64,000 nt of DNA from Streptomyces sp. SKN60. Its GTDB lineage: Bacteria; Actinomycetota; Actinomycetes; Streptomycetales; Streptomycetaceae. The notes under the pieces are model-generated. The model saw nothing but the letters and a program-made list of their open reading frames with translations. It was not told the DNA's origin and did no database searches. Positions 48,482-56,887 of this stretch are shown here, piece by piece. How positions within the stretch are numbered: position 1 is the stretch's first letter; every line of letters starts with the position of its first letter. A program made the translations under genes and the position numbers. The DNA lies in the NCBI RefSeq assembly GCF_026236535.1, contig NZ_JAHTMW010000001.1, positions 583,332 through 647,331 of the forward strand. Direction: 5' to 3'.

Positions 48482-49843
48482 CTACAGCACCGGCAGGTTC
48501 TTGCGGAGCTCGAAGGCGGTGACCTCGGAGCGGTACTCCTCCCACTCCTGCTTCTTGTTGCGGAGGAAGAAGTCGAAGACGTGCTCGCCCAGCGTCTCCG
48601 CGACCAGTTCGCTGCGCTCCATCAGGGTGATCGCCTCGCCGAGGTTCTGCGGCAGGGGCTCGATGCCCATCGCGCGGCGCTCGGCGTCGCTGAGGGCCCA
48701 GACGTCGTCGTCGGCGCCGGCCGGGAGTTCGTAACCCTCCTCGATGCCCTTGAGGCCGGCGGCGAGCAGGACCGCGTACGTCAGGTAGGGGTTGGCGCCC
48801 GAGTCGATGGAGCGGACCTCGACGCGCGAGGAGCCCATCTTGCCCGGCTTGTACATCGGGACGCGGATCAGCGCGGAGCGGTTGTTGTGGCCCCAGCAGA
48901 TGTACGCGGGGGCCTCGCCGCCGGAGCCGGCGGTGCGGCCCGAGCCGCCCCAGATGCGCTTGTAGGAGTTGACCCACTGGTTGGTGACGGCCGCGATCTC
49001 GCCCGCGTGCTTCAGCAGGCCGGCGATGAAGGAGCGGCCCACCTTGGACAGCTGGTACTCGGCGCCCGACTCGTAGAACGCGTTCCGGTCGCCCTCGAAG
49101 AGCGACAGGTGGGTGTGCATGCCCGAGCCCGGGAATTCGGAGAACGGCTTCGGCATGAACGTCGCCTGCACGCCCTGCTCCAGGGCCACCTGCTTCATGA
49201 CCAGGCGGAAGGTCATGATGTTGTCGGCGGTGGACAGCGCGTCCGCGTAGCGCAGGTCGATCTCCTGCTGGCCCGGCGCGCCCTCGTGGTGGGAGAACTC
49301 CACCGAGATGCCCATCGACTCCAGCATCGTGATCGCCTGGCGGCGGAAGTCCATGCCGACGTTCTGCGGGGTGTGGTCGAAGTAGCCGGAGTTGTCGGCC
49401 GGGGTGGGCCGGGTGCCGTCGAGCGGCTTGTCCTTCAGGAGGAAGAACTCGATCTCGGGGTGGGTGTAGAAGGTGAAGCCCAGGTCCGAGGTCTTGGCGA
49501 GGGCGCGCTTCAGGACGTAGCGCGGGTCCGCGAAGGACGGCGAGCCGTCCGGCATGAGGATGTCGCAGAACATCCGGGCCGTGCCCGGGGCCTCCGCGCG
49601 CCACGGCAGGATCTGGAAGGTGCCCGGGTCGGGCTTGGCGATCATGTCCGACTCGTAGACCCGGGCGAAGCCCTCGATCGCGGAGCCGTCGAAGCCGATG
49701 CCCTCGTCGAAGGCCTGCTCCAGCTCGGCGGGGGCCACCGCCACCGACTTCAGGAAGCCGAGCACGTCGGTGAACCACAGACGCACGAAGCGGATGTCGC
49801 GCTCCTCCAGCGTACGGAGCACAAATTCCTGCTGCTTGTCCAT
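48482..49843 (-). CDS. glnA2: GlnA2, glutamine-synthetase-like gamma-glutamylpolyamine synthetase
   Basis: 453 aa from ATG 49843 (MDKQQEFVLRTLEERDIRFV); GTG 49849 and ATG 49855 are in frame. GSI fold with HPEIEFFLL, FSHHEGAPGQQEIDL and NNRSALIRVPMY. The adenylylation tyrosine region reads DDDVWALSDAERR, with no Tyr, so GlnE should not modify it. In S. coelicolor the protein at this locus, GlnA2, is reported to gamma-glutamylate polyamines rather than make glutamine (recalled literature on polyamine use). It is divergent from the secreted protein gene at 50078; no GlnR box is obvious. Confidence 0.9.
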   Translation of the reverse strand: MDKQQEFVLRTLEERDIRFVRLWFTDVLGFLKSVAVAPAELEQAFDEGIGFDGSAIEGFARVYESDMIAKPDPGTFQILPWRAEAPGTARMFCDILMPDGSPSFADPRYVLKRALAKTSDLGFTFYTHPEIEFFLLKDKPLDGTRPTPADNSGYFDHTPQNVGMDFRRQAITMLESMGISVEFSHHEGAPGQQEIDLRYADALSTADNIMTFRLVMKQVALEQGVQATFMPKPFSEFPGSGMHTHLSLFEGDRNAFYESGAEYQLSKVGRSFIAGLLKHAGEIAAVTNQWVNSYKRIWGGSGRTAGSGGEAPAYICWGHNNRSALIRVPMYKPGKMGSSRVEVRSIDSGANPYLTYAVLLAAGLKGIEEGYELPAGADDDVWALSDAERRAMGIEPLPQNLGEAITLMERSELVAETLGEHVFDFFLRNKKQEWEEYRSEVTAFELRKNLPVL

Positions 49844-50077
49844 TTTCACACCCATCCTCGCTGATCAGGCCGCCTGTTCCCACCGCCTCGAGCACTTCGG
49901 GTGGCGCCTGAGCATCCCACCACTTGGTTTCGTGCACGTTGCACACCCATACTGCCTGCTCCGTTGTGACACAGGTAACGGGGGAAGGGCCGAAAAGCGC
50001 GGGCCGCCGCCCTGACCGGTACCGAGTGGTACCCCGTTCGGCCCACGGACCCCCTTCTGGCACTACGATCGGCGCCC

Positions 50078-50506
50078 ATGGGGGGCCCACGGCTCGTACG
50101 CCGATCCTGGCACCTGCGTCCCACGGCACTGGTGAGTGCGGTGGCGACGCTCCTCGGCGCGCTCTTCCTCTGTCTGGGCGTCTCCGACCCCCTCGGCCAC
50201 CGGTCCGGGTCCGGCCACCGGGAGCCCCGGCCGGCCGCGCAGACGGTCGCCGCCGGGACGCCCGCCCCGGCCCGCGCGAAGGCCCTGGACGACGAGCAGT
50301 ACGCCTGCCCGTACGGGCGGGGCGACTGCTCCCTCTTCCCGGCGCTCTCCCCCGCCGTGCTCAGCGCGCCGCCGCTCGATCCGCCGCTGCAGGCGGCCGG
50401 GCGGCCGGCCCGCGCCGGCGAGGCGCTCGGCGACGGGCGGCCGGCGCACCCCGATGCCCGGCCCCGGGCGCCGGACCTGCATGTCCTTCAAGTCCTGCGG
50501 ACGTAG
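50078..50506 (+). CDS. Membrane-anchored or secreted small protein
   Basis: 142 aa from ATG 50078. A basic N-terminus precedes one hydrophobic helix (ALVSAVATLLGALFLCLGVS, residues ~17-36). The rest is extracytoplasmic, Pro/Ala-rich and probably disordered, with two cysteines in YACPYGRGDC and a conserved-looking end DLHVLQVLRT. I do not recognise a family. It is 123 bp upstream of the DUF3105-DUF305 pair, on the same strand, and may belong to the same transcript. Confidence 0.7.
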   Translation: MGGPRLVRRSWHLRPTALVSAVATLLGALFLCLGVSDPLGHRSGSGHREPRPAAQTVAAGTPAPARAKALDDEQYACPYGRGDCSLFPALSPAVLSAPPLDPPLQAAGRPARAGEALGDGRPAHPDARPRAPDLHVLQVLRT

Positions 50507-50629
50507 ACGTAGGCGCCGGGACCGACCGACCGCGTCCCGACCCCGCACCAGGCGTTCGTGCCCTCTCGCACGCCCCGAACGCACGCCCCGAACCACTTCC
50601 CCCCAGACTTCCAGAAGGACGACATCATC

Positions 50630-51304
50630 ATGGCGAACCGCTCCACCACTGCCGACCGCCGCGCCCGGATAGAGGAGATGCGCCGCGCCGAGCAGGCCCG
50701 CGAGCGCCGCAACCGCTTCCTCACGATCGGCATCAGCGCCGTCGTGGTCCTCGGCCTCGTCGGCTTCGGCGGCTGGGTGATCAACAAGGAGAACACCAAG
50801 CAGGAGCAGCAGGAGGCGGCCGCGAAGGCGCCCATCAAGGACGAGAAGTCCTGGGACGCGAAGAAGCTGGGCCGCAACCACGTCCAGACCCCGGTGAAGT
50901 ACGACATGAACCCGCCGGTCGGCGGCGACCACAACCCGGTCTGGCAGAACTGCAACGGCGACGTCTACGACAAGCCGGTCAACGACACCAACGCCGTGCA
51001 CTCCCTGGAGCACGGCGCGGTCTGGGTGACGTACAACAAGAAGGCCGCGCAGGGCGACCTGGAGAAGCTGAAGGCCAAGGTCAAGAAGACCCCGTACTCG
51101 CTGATGAGCCCGATCGACAACCAGTCGGGCGCGATCATGCTGAGCGCCTGGGGCAAGCAGGTGACCGTGGACGGCGCCGACGACCCGCGCGTGGACGCGT
51201 TCTTCACCAAGTACGTGGCCGGCCCGCAGACCCCCGAGCCGGGCGCGGCCTGCACCGGCGGCGTCGGCGCCGACGGCCAGGGCGGCGCCGGGATGGGCCA
51301 GTGA
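50630..51304 (+). CDS. DUF3105 membrane-anchored protein
   Basis: 224 aa from ATG 50630, with agaagga upstream. A charged cytoplasmic N-terminus (RRARIEEMRRAEQARERRNR) precedes one membrane helix (FLTIGISAVVVLGLVGFGGWVI). The outer domain carries the DUF3105 core: His/Asn/Cys-containing VGGDHNPVWQNCNGDVYDK and NAVHSLEHGAVWVTY. The conserved histidines could bind a metal, but no activity is established. It ends Gly/Met-rich (GADGQGGAGMGQ). The stop overlaps the DUF305 start (GTGA), so the two products are made in parallel. Confidence 0.9.
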   Translation: MANRSTTADRRARIEEMRRAEQARERRNRFLTIGISAVVVLGLVGFGGWVINKENTKQEQQEAAAKAPIKDEKSWDAKKLGRNHVQTPVKYDMNPPVGGDHNPVWQNCNGDVYDKPVNDTNAVHSLEHGAVWVTYNKKAAQGDLEKLKAKVKKTPYSLMSPIDNQSGAIMLSAWGKQVTVDGADDPRVDAFFTKYVAGPQTPEPGAACTGGVGADGQGGAGMGQ

Positions 51305-51933
51305 AGCTGAACCGGACGCAGTGGGCGTCCGTCACCGCCGTGGTCCTCGCGCTGCTGTTCGCGGGCGGCGCGGTCACCGTCGCCTCCGCCGACCGGGACG
51401 ACGAGGGCCCGAGCACGCCGACCGCCGAGTCGGCCGACGCGGGCTTCGCCCGGGACATGGCGGTCCACCACCAGCAGGCCGTCGAGATGTCCTTCATCGT
51501 CCGGGACCGGACGAAGGACGAGGCGGTGCGCCGGCTCGCGTACGACATCGCCAACACCCAGGCCAACCAGCGCGGCATGCTGTTCGGCTGGCTCGACCTG
51601 TGGGGGCTGCCGAAGGTGCAGTCCGGGGTGGCGCCGATGACCTGGATGGGCATGGGCGTGGACCTGGGCGGCGAGGACGGCGAGCTGATGCCGGGCATGG
51701 CGACCCGGGCGGAGCTCGACCAGCTGCGCAAGGCGTCCGGCCGCGAGGCCGAGGTGCTCTATCTGAAGCTGATGACCGACCACCACAAGGGCGGCATCCA
51801 CATGGCGCAGGGCTGTGTGGAGCGCTGCGTGCCGGGCGTCGAGCGCGATCTCGCGCAGGGCATGGTCGACGCGCAGGAGTCCGAGATCAAGCTGATGGCG
51901 GACATGCTCAGGGAGCGCGGCGCCGGGGCCTGA
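51301..51933 (+). CDS. DUF305 exported protein
   Basis: 210 aa from GTG 51301, coupled to DUF3105. An N-terminal helix (WASVTAVVLALLFAGGAVTV) acts as signal or anchor. The outer part is the helical, ferritin-like DUF305 fold with His/Met pairs at both ends: DMAVHHQQAVEMS near residue 52 and MTDHHKGGIHMAQGC near 160, plus a CVERC motif. DUF305 proteins are repeatedly linked to copper, so metal binding is likely by inference. The same couple with DUF3105 is common in actinobacteria. Confidence 0.9.
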   Translation: MKLNRTQWASVTAVVLALLFAGGAVTVASADRDDEGPSTPTAESADAGFARDMAVHHQQAVEMSFIVRDRTKDEAVRRLAYDIANTQANQRGMLFGWLDLWGLPKVQSGVAPMTWMGMGVDLGGEDGELMPGMATRAELDQLRKASGREAEVLYLKLMTDHHKGGIHMAQGCVERCVPGVERDLAQGMVDAQESEIKLMADMLRERGAGA

Positions 51934-51963
51934 CCCCCTCCGCCGACACGCCGCCGACACGCC

Positions 51964-51996
51964 GGCCCCCGTGACCCGTCTGCGGTCGCGGGGGCC
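51964..51996 (+). terminator. Terminator after the DUF305 gene
   Basis: Stem GGCCCCCGTGACC paired with GGTCGCGGGGGCC (13 bp with one G:U pair), 7-nt loop, 30 nt after the stop. Confidence 0.7.
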
Positions 51997-52083
51997 GCGT
52001 CACGCCCGCAGAATGGGAGCGCTCGGGGACGTACGTACGAGGTACGAGGCGTACGGGATCGTTCTACGAAAGGTACGTACCCC

Positions 52084-52512
52084 ATGACCACGGCGAAGGA
52101 CATCATGCACCCGGGAGCCCAGTGGATCCCGGCCCACGAGACGCTCGACCGCGCCGCCCAGATGATGCGCGACCACAAGGTGGGCGCGCTGCCCATCGCC
52201 GACAAGGACGAGCGGCTGTGCGGCATCATCACGGACCGCGACATCGTCGTCGGCTGTGTGGCCATGGGCCACGACCCGGCGAAGATGACCTGCGGTGAGA
52301 TGGCCAAGGGCACCCCGCGCTGGATCGAGGCGGGTTCGGACGTCAGCGCGGTCCTGGACGAGATGCAGAGCCACCAGATCCGGCGTCTCCCGGTCGTCGA
52401 GGACAAGCGCCTGGTCGGCATGATCAGCGAGGCCGATCTGGCCCAGCATCTCTCGGACGAGCAGCTGAAGGCGTTCTGCGAGAGCGTGTACGCGGCGTCC
52501 ATGACCAAGTGA
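52084..52512 (+). CDS. Two-CBS-domain protein
   Basis: 142 aa, essentially two tandem CBS domains and nothing else. CBS1: KDIMHPGAQWIPAHETLDRA and IITDRDIVV. CBS2: GTPRWIEAGSDVSAVL, RLPVVEDKRLVGMISEADL. This is the layout of M. tuberculosis Hrp1 (Rv2626c), a hypoxia-response protein; such proteins bind adenine nucleotides (family knowledge). The upstream 70 bp are packed with GTACG repeats (52027-52082) that could hold an operator. It is followed by a tandem repeat tract. Confidence 0.92.
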   Translation: MTTAKDIMHPGAQWIPAHETLDRAAQMMRDHKVGALPIADKDERLCGIITDRDIVVGCVAMGHDPAKMTCGEMAKGTPRWIEAGSDVSAVLDEMQSHQIRRLPVVEDKRLVGMISEADLAQHLSDEQLKAFCESVYAASMTK

Positions 52513-52528
52513 CCGAGCGATCGACCTG

Positions 52529-52610
52529 ACCACGTGACCGCGTAACCACGTGACCACGTGGCGCGTGGCCGCGTGACCACGTGACGCATGACCGCGTGAC
52601 CGCGTGACCG
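52529..52610 (+). repeat. 8-bp degenerate tandem repeat (ACCRCGTG)
   Basis: About ten copies of ACC(A/G)CGTG, some lacking one base, directly after the CBS gene. Several contain the palindrome CACGTG. It fills much of the 332-bp gap before the next gene; the rest (52611-52844) shows no clear element. Confidence 0.75.
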
Positions 52611-52844
52611 GACGGCCCGACGACTCGGCCGCCTCGCCAGGGGCGCCGAGCCGCCGGGCCGACGTGTGCTCACACAGGGGCGCGAAGACCCGGACGTGAT
52701 CACGTTTCACGCACAAACCGCTCACCCCCTCCACAATTCCCTGGTCCTTACACCGACATCTGGCTTACGGTCATGATCTCCAGGGGTGGGGCGACGTGCC
52801 GGCACCCCATGCCGTCCGCACGGCCGTCTCGCGAAGGACACCGC

Positions 52845-53699
52845 ATGACCATGCCCAGCCCCTCCCCCGCCCAGCAGCCCTGGGGCCCGCCGGGGACACC
52901 GGGCGCGCCGCAGCCCCCGCTCCCGCAGCCCAGCAACGGACTCGGCGTCGCGGCCCTGGTCCTCGGCATCGTCGGACTGGTCACCGCGATCATCCCGTTC
53001 CTCTTCTGGCTCGGCGCGATCCTGGGCCTGCTCGCGCTGGTCTTCGGCATCGTGGGGACCGTCCGGGCCGGCAAGGGCCTCGCGACGAACAAGGGCATGG
53101 CGGTCACCGGGCTCGTCCTGGGCATCCTGGCGATGATCGTCGCGGTCGTCTGGGTGATCGTCTTCGCCACGGCGGTCAAGGAGGCCGCCAAGGACCTCGA
53201 GGACGCGCAGTACCCGAAGGGCGGCGCGGCGACCTCCTCCGCCGCGCCGGGCGGCGAGAGCACCGACGGGCCTGCGGCGGAGCCCACCGAGAAGGCTCCC
53301 GCGGCGCTGAAGTTCGGCGACACCTTCACGTACGAGGACGGGATCAAGGTCACCGTCTCCAAGCCGCGGGCGCACACGCCGGACGGCTTCGCGGCGGGCC
53401 ACACCGAGGGCAACAAGGCGTTCCAGGTGACGATCACCATCGTCAACGGCACCGACAAGCCGCTGGCGCTCGCCGCCGCGCTGCCGGACGCCAAGGACGC
53501 CGAAGGCGCCGCCGCCGACATGGTCTTCGACGGCAGCTACGCGTCGAAGCCCTTCGAGGGCAAGGTGCTCCCGGGCAAGCAGGCCAAGGCCGACTTCACC
53601 TTCTCACTGCCGCCCGCCGCGGCCGGTCAGCTCCAGATCGAGCTGTCGCCGACGGTCCTGGAGCACGAGTCGCAGATCTGGACCGGCCCGACGAAGTGA
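52845..53699 (+). CDS. DUF4190/DUF4352 membrane protein
   Basis: 284 aa from ATG 52845. A Pro/Gln-rich cytoplasmic N-terminus (PSPAQQPWGPPGTPGAPQ) precedes two membrane helices (LGVAALVLGIVGLVTAIIP and MAVTGLVLGILAMIVAVVWV), the DUF4190 unit. A Ser/Glu/Pro linker leads to an external immunoglobulin-like DUF4352 domain (FGDTFTYEDGIKVTVSKPRA, FQVTITIVNGTDKPL, and a C-terminal SQIWTGP). DUF4352 domains occur on many Gram-positive surface proteins; role unknown. The upstream region has a possible ribosome site gaagga. Confidence 0.88.
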   Translation: MTMPSPSPAQQPWGPPGTPGAPQPPLPQPSNGLGVAALVLGIVGLVTAIIPFLFWLGAILGLLALVFGIVGTVRAGKGLATNKGMAVTGLVLGILAMIVAVVWVIVFATAVKEAAKDLEDAQYPKGGAATSSAAPGGESTDGPAAEPTEKAPAALKFGDTFTYEDGIKVTVSKPRAHTPDGFAAGHTEGNKAFQVTITIVNGTDKPLALAAALPDAKDAEGAAADMVFDGSYASKPFEGKVLPGKQAKADFTFSLPPAAAGQLQIELSPTVLEHESQIWTGPTK

Positions 53700-53773
53700 C
53701 GGCCGGCGCCCGGCCGGTGGGGCCATCCGCAGGGCCGGTGGGCCATCCGCAGGACATAGCGTCGAGTTGACGA

Positions 53774-53779
53774 TAAACT
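53774..53779 (+). promoter_or_regulatory. Candidate -10 for a leaderless nadE transcript
   Basis: TAAACT with a weak AGGACA -35 at 53751-53756 and 17-nt spacing. The predicted transcription start falls on or next to the nadE GTG. Confidence 0.4.
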
Positions 53780-53785
53780 GAGCGC

Positions 53786-55549
53786 GTGCCTCAACTACGC
53801 CTCGCCCTGAATCAGATCGACTCCACCGTCGGCGACCTCGCCGGGAACGCCGAGGCCGTCGTCCACTGGACCCGGCACGCCGCCGCCCAGGGGGCGCACC
53901 TCGTGGCGTTCCCGGAGATGACGCTCACCGGGTATCCCGTCGAGGACCTGGCGCTGCGCCCCTCGTTCGTCGAGGCCTCCCGGGCCGCCCTCGCGGCGCT
54001 CGGGCGGCGGCTCGCCGACGAGGGGCTCGGCGAACTGCCCGTGGTCGTGGGCTATCTCGACCGCTCCGAGCGGGCCGCGCCCCGGCTCGGCCGGCCCGCC
54101 GGGTCGCCGGAGAACGCGGCCGCGGTGCTGCACCGCGGCGAGGTGGTGCTGCGCTTCGCCAAGCACCACCTGCCGAACTACGGGGTCTTCGACGAGTACC
54201 GCTACTTCGTGCAGGGCGACACCCTGCCCGTGCTGCGCGTCCACGGCGTGGACGTGGCCCTCGCCATCTGCGAGGACCTGTGGCAGGAGGGCGGCCGGGT
54301 GCCGGCGGCGCGCAGCGCCGGGGCCGGGCTGCTGCTCTCCGTCAACGCCTCCCCGTACGAGCGCAACAAGGACGACACCCGGCTCGAACTGGTCCGCAAG
54401 CGCGCCCAGGAGGCCGGCTGCACCACGGCCTACGTGGCCATGATGGGCGGGCAGGACGAGCTGGTCTTCGACGGCGACTCGATCGTCGTCGACGCCGCCG
54501 GCGACGTCCTGGCGCGCGCCCCGCAGTTCAGCGAGGGCTGTCTGGTCCTGGACCTCGACCTGCCGGCCGCCGCCCCGCTCGCCGGGGCCCCGGACGGGGT
54601 GGTGGACGACGGGCTGCGGATCGACCGCGTGGTGGTCTCCGAGGAGCCGCTGCCGGCGTACGAGCCGGAGGTGACCGGCGGTTTCGCGCACCGGCTCGAC
54701 GACGACGAGGAGGTCTACTCGGCGCTCGTCGTGGGCCTGCGCGCGTACGTCGCCAAGAACGGCTTCCGTTCGGTCCTGATCGGCCTGTCCGGCGGCATCG
54801 ACTCGGCGCTCGTCGCCGCGATCGCCTGCGACGCGCTCGGCGCGGCGAACGTGTACGGGGTGTCGATGCCCTCGAAGTACTCCTCCGACCACTCGCGCGG
54901 CGACGCCGCCGAACTGGCCCGGCGCACCGGCCTCAACTTCCGTACGGTGTCCATCGAGCCGATGTTCGACGCGTACATGGGGGCGCTGGCGCTCACCGGC
55001 CTCGCCGAGGAGAACCTGCAGTCGCGGCTGCGCGGCACGATGCTGATGGCGCTCTCCAACGAGGAGGGTCACATCGTGCTGGCGCCGGGCAACAAGTCCG
55101 AGCTGGCGGTGGGCTATTCGACGCTGTACGGCGACTCGGTCGGCGCGTACGGGCCCATCAAGGACGTCTACAAGACGGACGTCTTCCGGCTCGCCCGCTG
55201 GCGCAACCGGGCCGCCGAGGAGCGCGGCCAGACCCCGCCGATCCCCGAGAACACCCTGACCAAGCCGCCGAGCGCGGAGCTGCGCCCGGGGCAGGTCGAC
55301 ACGGACTCGCTGCCCGACTACGGGGTCCTGGACCGGATCCTGGAGCTGTACGTGGACCGGGACCGGGGCCGGGACGAGATCGTGGCGGCGGGCTTCGACG
55401 CGGAACTGGTGGCGCGGACCCTGCGGATGGTCGACATCGCCGAGTACAAGCGGCGCCAGTACCCGCCGGGCACGAAGATCTCCGCGAAGGGCTTCGGCAA
55501 GGACCGCCGGCTGCCCATCACCAACCGGTGGCGGGAGAAGACCTCCTGA
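53786..55549 (+). CDS. nadE: Glutamine-dependent NAD+ synthetase NadE
   Basis: 587 aa. It amidates nicotinate adenine dinucleotide to NAD+, taking ammonia from glutamine. The N-terminal nitrilase-type glutaminase domain has FPEMTLTGYP (Glu), RFAKHHLPNYG (Lys) and nucleophile C162 in AICEDLWQ. The C-terminal synthetase domain has the PP-loop LSGGIDSALVAA near S335 and KSELAVGYSTLYGD. The start is GTG 53786. There is no Shine-Dalgarno, but GATAAACT ends 7 nt before it, so a leaderless transcript is likely. The preceding 90 bp carry a duplicated ggccggtgggccatccgcagg. Confidence 0.95.
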   Translation: MPQLRLALNQIDSTVGDLAGNAEAVVHWTRHAAAQGAHLVAFPEMTLTGYPVEDLALRPSFVEASRAALAALGRRLADEGLGELPVVVGYLDRSERAAPRLGRPAGSPENAAAVLHRGEVVLRFAKHHLPNYGVFDEYRYFVQGDTLPVLRVHGVDVALAICEDLWQEGGRVPAARSAGAGLLLSVNASPYERNKDDTRLELVRKRAQEAGCTTAYVAMMGGQDELVFDGDSIVVDAAGDVLARAPQFSEGCLVLDLDLPAAAPLAGAPDGVVDDGLRIDRVVVSEEPLPAYEPEVTGGFAHRLDDDEEVYSALVVGLRAYVAKNGFRSVLIGLSGGIDSALVAAIACDALGAANVYGVSMPSKYSSDHSRGDAAELARRTGLNFRTVSIEPMFDAYMGALALTGLAEENLQSRLRGTMLMALSNEEGHIVLAPGNKSELAVGYSTLYGDSVGAYGPIKDVYKTDVFRLARWRNRAAEERGQTPPIPENTLTKPPSAELRPGQVDTDSLPDYGVLDRILELYVDRDRGRDEIVAAGFDAELVARTLRMVDIAEYKRRQYPPGTKISAKGFGKDRRLPITNRWREKTS

Positions 55550-55581
55550 GACCGGGGGCGACGCCGGTCAGAGCCTGACGG

Positions 55582-56631
55582 CTACAGCTTGACGCGGGCG
55601 GCCACCGGAAGGTGGTCGCTGCGCGTCTCCGGCAGCGTCCAGGACGCCATCGGTTCGAGGTCGCGCACCAGGATCTGGTCGATCCGGGCCATCGGGAAGG
55701 ACGCCGGCCAGCTGAAGCCGAAGCCGTCGCCCGCCGCGCCCTGGGTGGAACGCAGCTGGGAGGTCACTCCGTTGAGCGCGCGGTCGTTCATGGTGCCGTT
55801 GAGGTCGCCGAGCAGCACGACGCGCCTGTTCCGCTCGTGGGCGATGGCCTCGCCGAGGGCGTCGGCGCTGTCGTCGCGCTGGTTGGCGGTGAAGCCGGCG
55901 TTCATCTTGACCCGTACGGAGGGCAGATGGGCGACGTACACGGCGACCTCGCCGGCCGGGGCGGCGACGGTGGCGCGCATCGCGCGGGTCCAGCCGAGCC
56001 GGATGTCGACCGGACGGGCGTCGCGCAGCGGGTACTTGCTCCACAGGCCGACCGTGCCCTGCACCGAGTGGTGCGGGAACGCGGCGGCGAGGGCCTGCTC
56101 GTAGGCCGGGACCATGTCGCCCTTGAGCTCCTCCAGGGCGATGACGTCGGCGCCGGAGGCGGCGAGTTCGCGGGCGGTGCCCTCGGGGTCGGGGTTGTCG
56201 GCGTTCACGTTGTGGGAGACGACGGTCAGGTCGCCGCCCGACTGCGACTTGTCGACGACGAGGCCGCCGAAGAGGTTGAGCCAGACCACGGCCGGCAGGA
56301 GCAGCGCGATCAGCGCGGTCGCGGAGCGGCGCAGCAGCGCGCATACGAGCAGCAGCGGCACGGACAGGCCGAACCAGGGCAGGAAGGTCTCGATCAGACT
56401 GCCCAGGTTGCCCACCCGGTTGGGGATGTCGGCGTGGAACACCATGACCAGGGCGACCAGTACGGCGCACACCGCGAGGACGATGCCGCGGCGCCAGATG
56501 CCACGGTCGCCGCGCCAGCCGCCGAGCCAGCGGGCGAACCGGCCGCCCGGCCGCGCCGCCGGCCGGGAGGCGGAGCCCTGGTCGCCCGGCGTTCCGCCGT
56601 CCTCGGTCTCCGTCATGTCCACCCGCGCCAT
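55582..56631 (-). CDS. Membrane-anchored endonuclease/exonuclease/phosphatase protein
   Basis: 349 aa from ATG 56631 (MARVDMTETEDGG). Three membrane helices: GIVLAVCAVLVALVMVF, FLPWFGLSVPLLLVCALL and ALIALLLPAVVWLNLFGG. The EEP fold follows, with VVSHNVNADNPD, ALEELKGD (metal Glu), LLGDLNGTMND and the C-terminal SDHLPVAARV (catalytic Asp-His). The catalytic domain faces outside. Such proteins are surface nucleases or phosphodiesterases, including phospholipase-like ones; substrate is unknown. It converges on nadE. Confidence 0.88.
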   Translation of the reverse strand: MARVDMTETEDGGTPGDQGSASRPAARPGGRFARWLGGWRGDRGIWRRGIVLAVCAVLVALVMVFHADIPNRVGNLGSLIETFLPWFGLSVPLLLVCALLRRSATALIALLLPAVVWLNLFGGLVVDKSQSGGDLTVVSHNVNADNPDPEGTARELAASGADVIALEELKGDMVPAYEQALAAAFPHHSVQGTVGLWSKYPLRDARPVDIRLGWTRAMRATVAAPAGEVAVYVAHLPSVRVKMNAGFTANQRDDSADALGEAIAHERNRRVVLLGDLNGTMNDRALNGVTSQLRSTQGAAGDGFGFSWPASFPMARIDQILVRDLEPMASWTLPETRSDHLPVAARVKL

Positions 56632-56829
56632 CGCTGCCGTCCTCACTGCCTTGCTGCCGTGCTGCCTTGCTGTGCGACCCGGTCCCGACACTAGGCGATT
56701 CCGGGTCGGTCGTACGCATCGAGGGACGACACCCGCGCGTGGCGGGTTCCTGCAGGTGGCGCGGTGCGGTGGGCTGTGACAGAACGCGCACATTCGTCCG
56801 GGTCGTCTGACTCCGGGTCACTCGCCCAT

Positions 56830-56887
56830 GGTCAGGGCCGTGGTCAGGACCGTGGTCAGGACCGTGGTCAGGACCGTGGTCAGGGCT
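56830..56887. repeat. 12-bp tandem repeat across the TetR stop codon
   Basis: About 4.8 copies of GGTCAGGACCGT; the outer copies read ggtcagggc. The last copy includes the TetR stop codon (56880-56882), so changes in repeat number would alter only sequence beyond the gene. Confidence 0.8.

Noticed and set aside
49844..50077. GlnR box upstream of glnA2
   Set aside because: A gtaac occurs near 49976-49980, but the other half-sites at 6-nt spacing are missing.
52529..52610. CRISPR array
   Set aside because: Units are 8 bp with no spacers of constant length; it is a simple tandem repeat. No cas genes are present.
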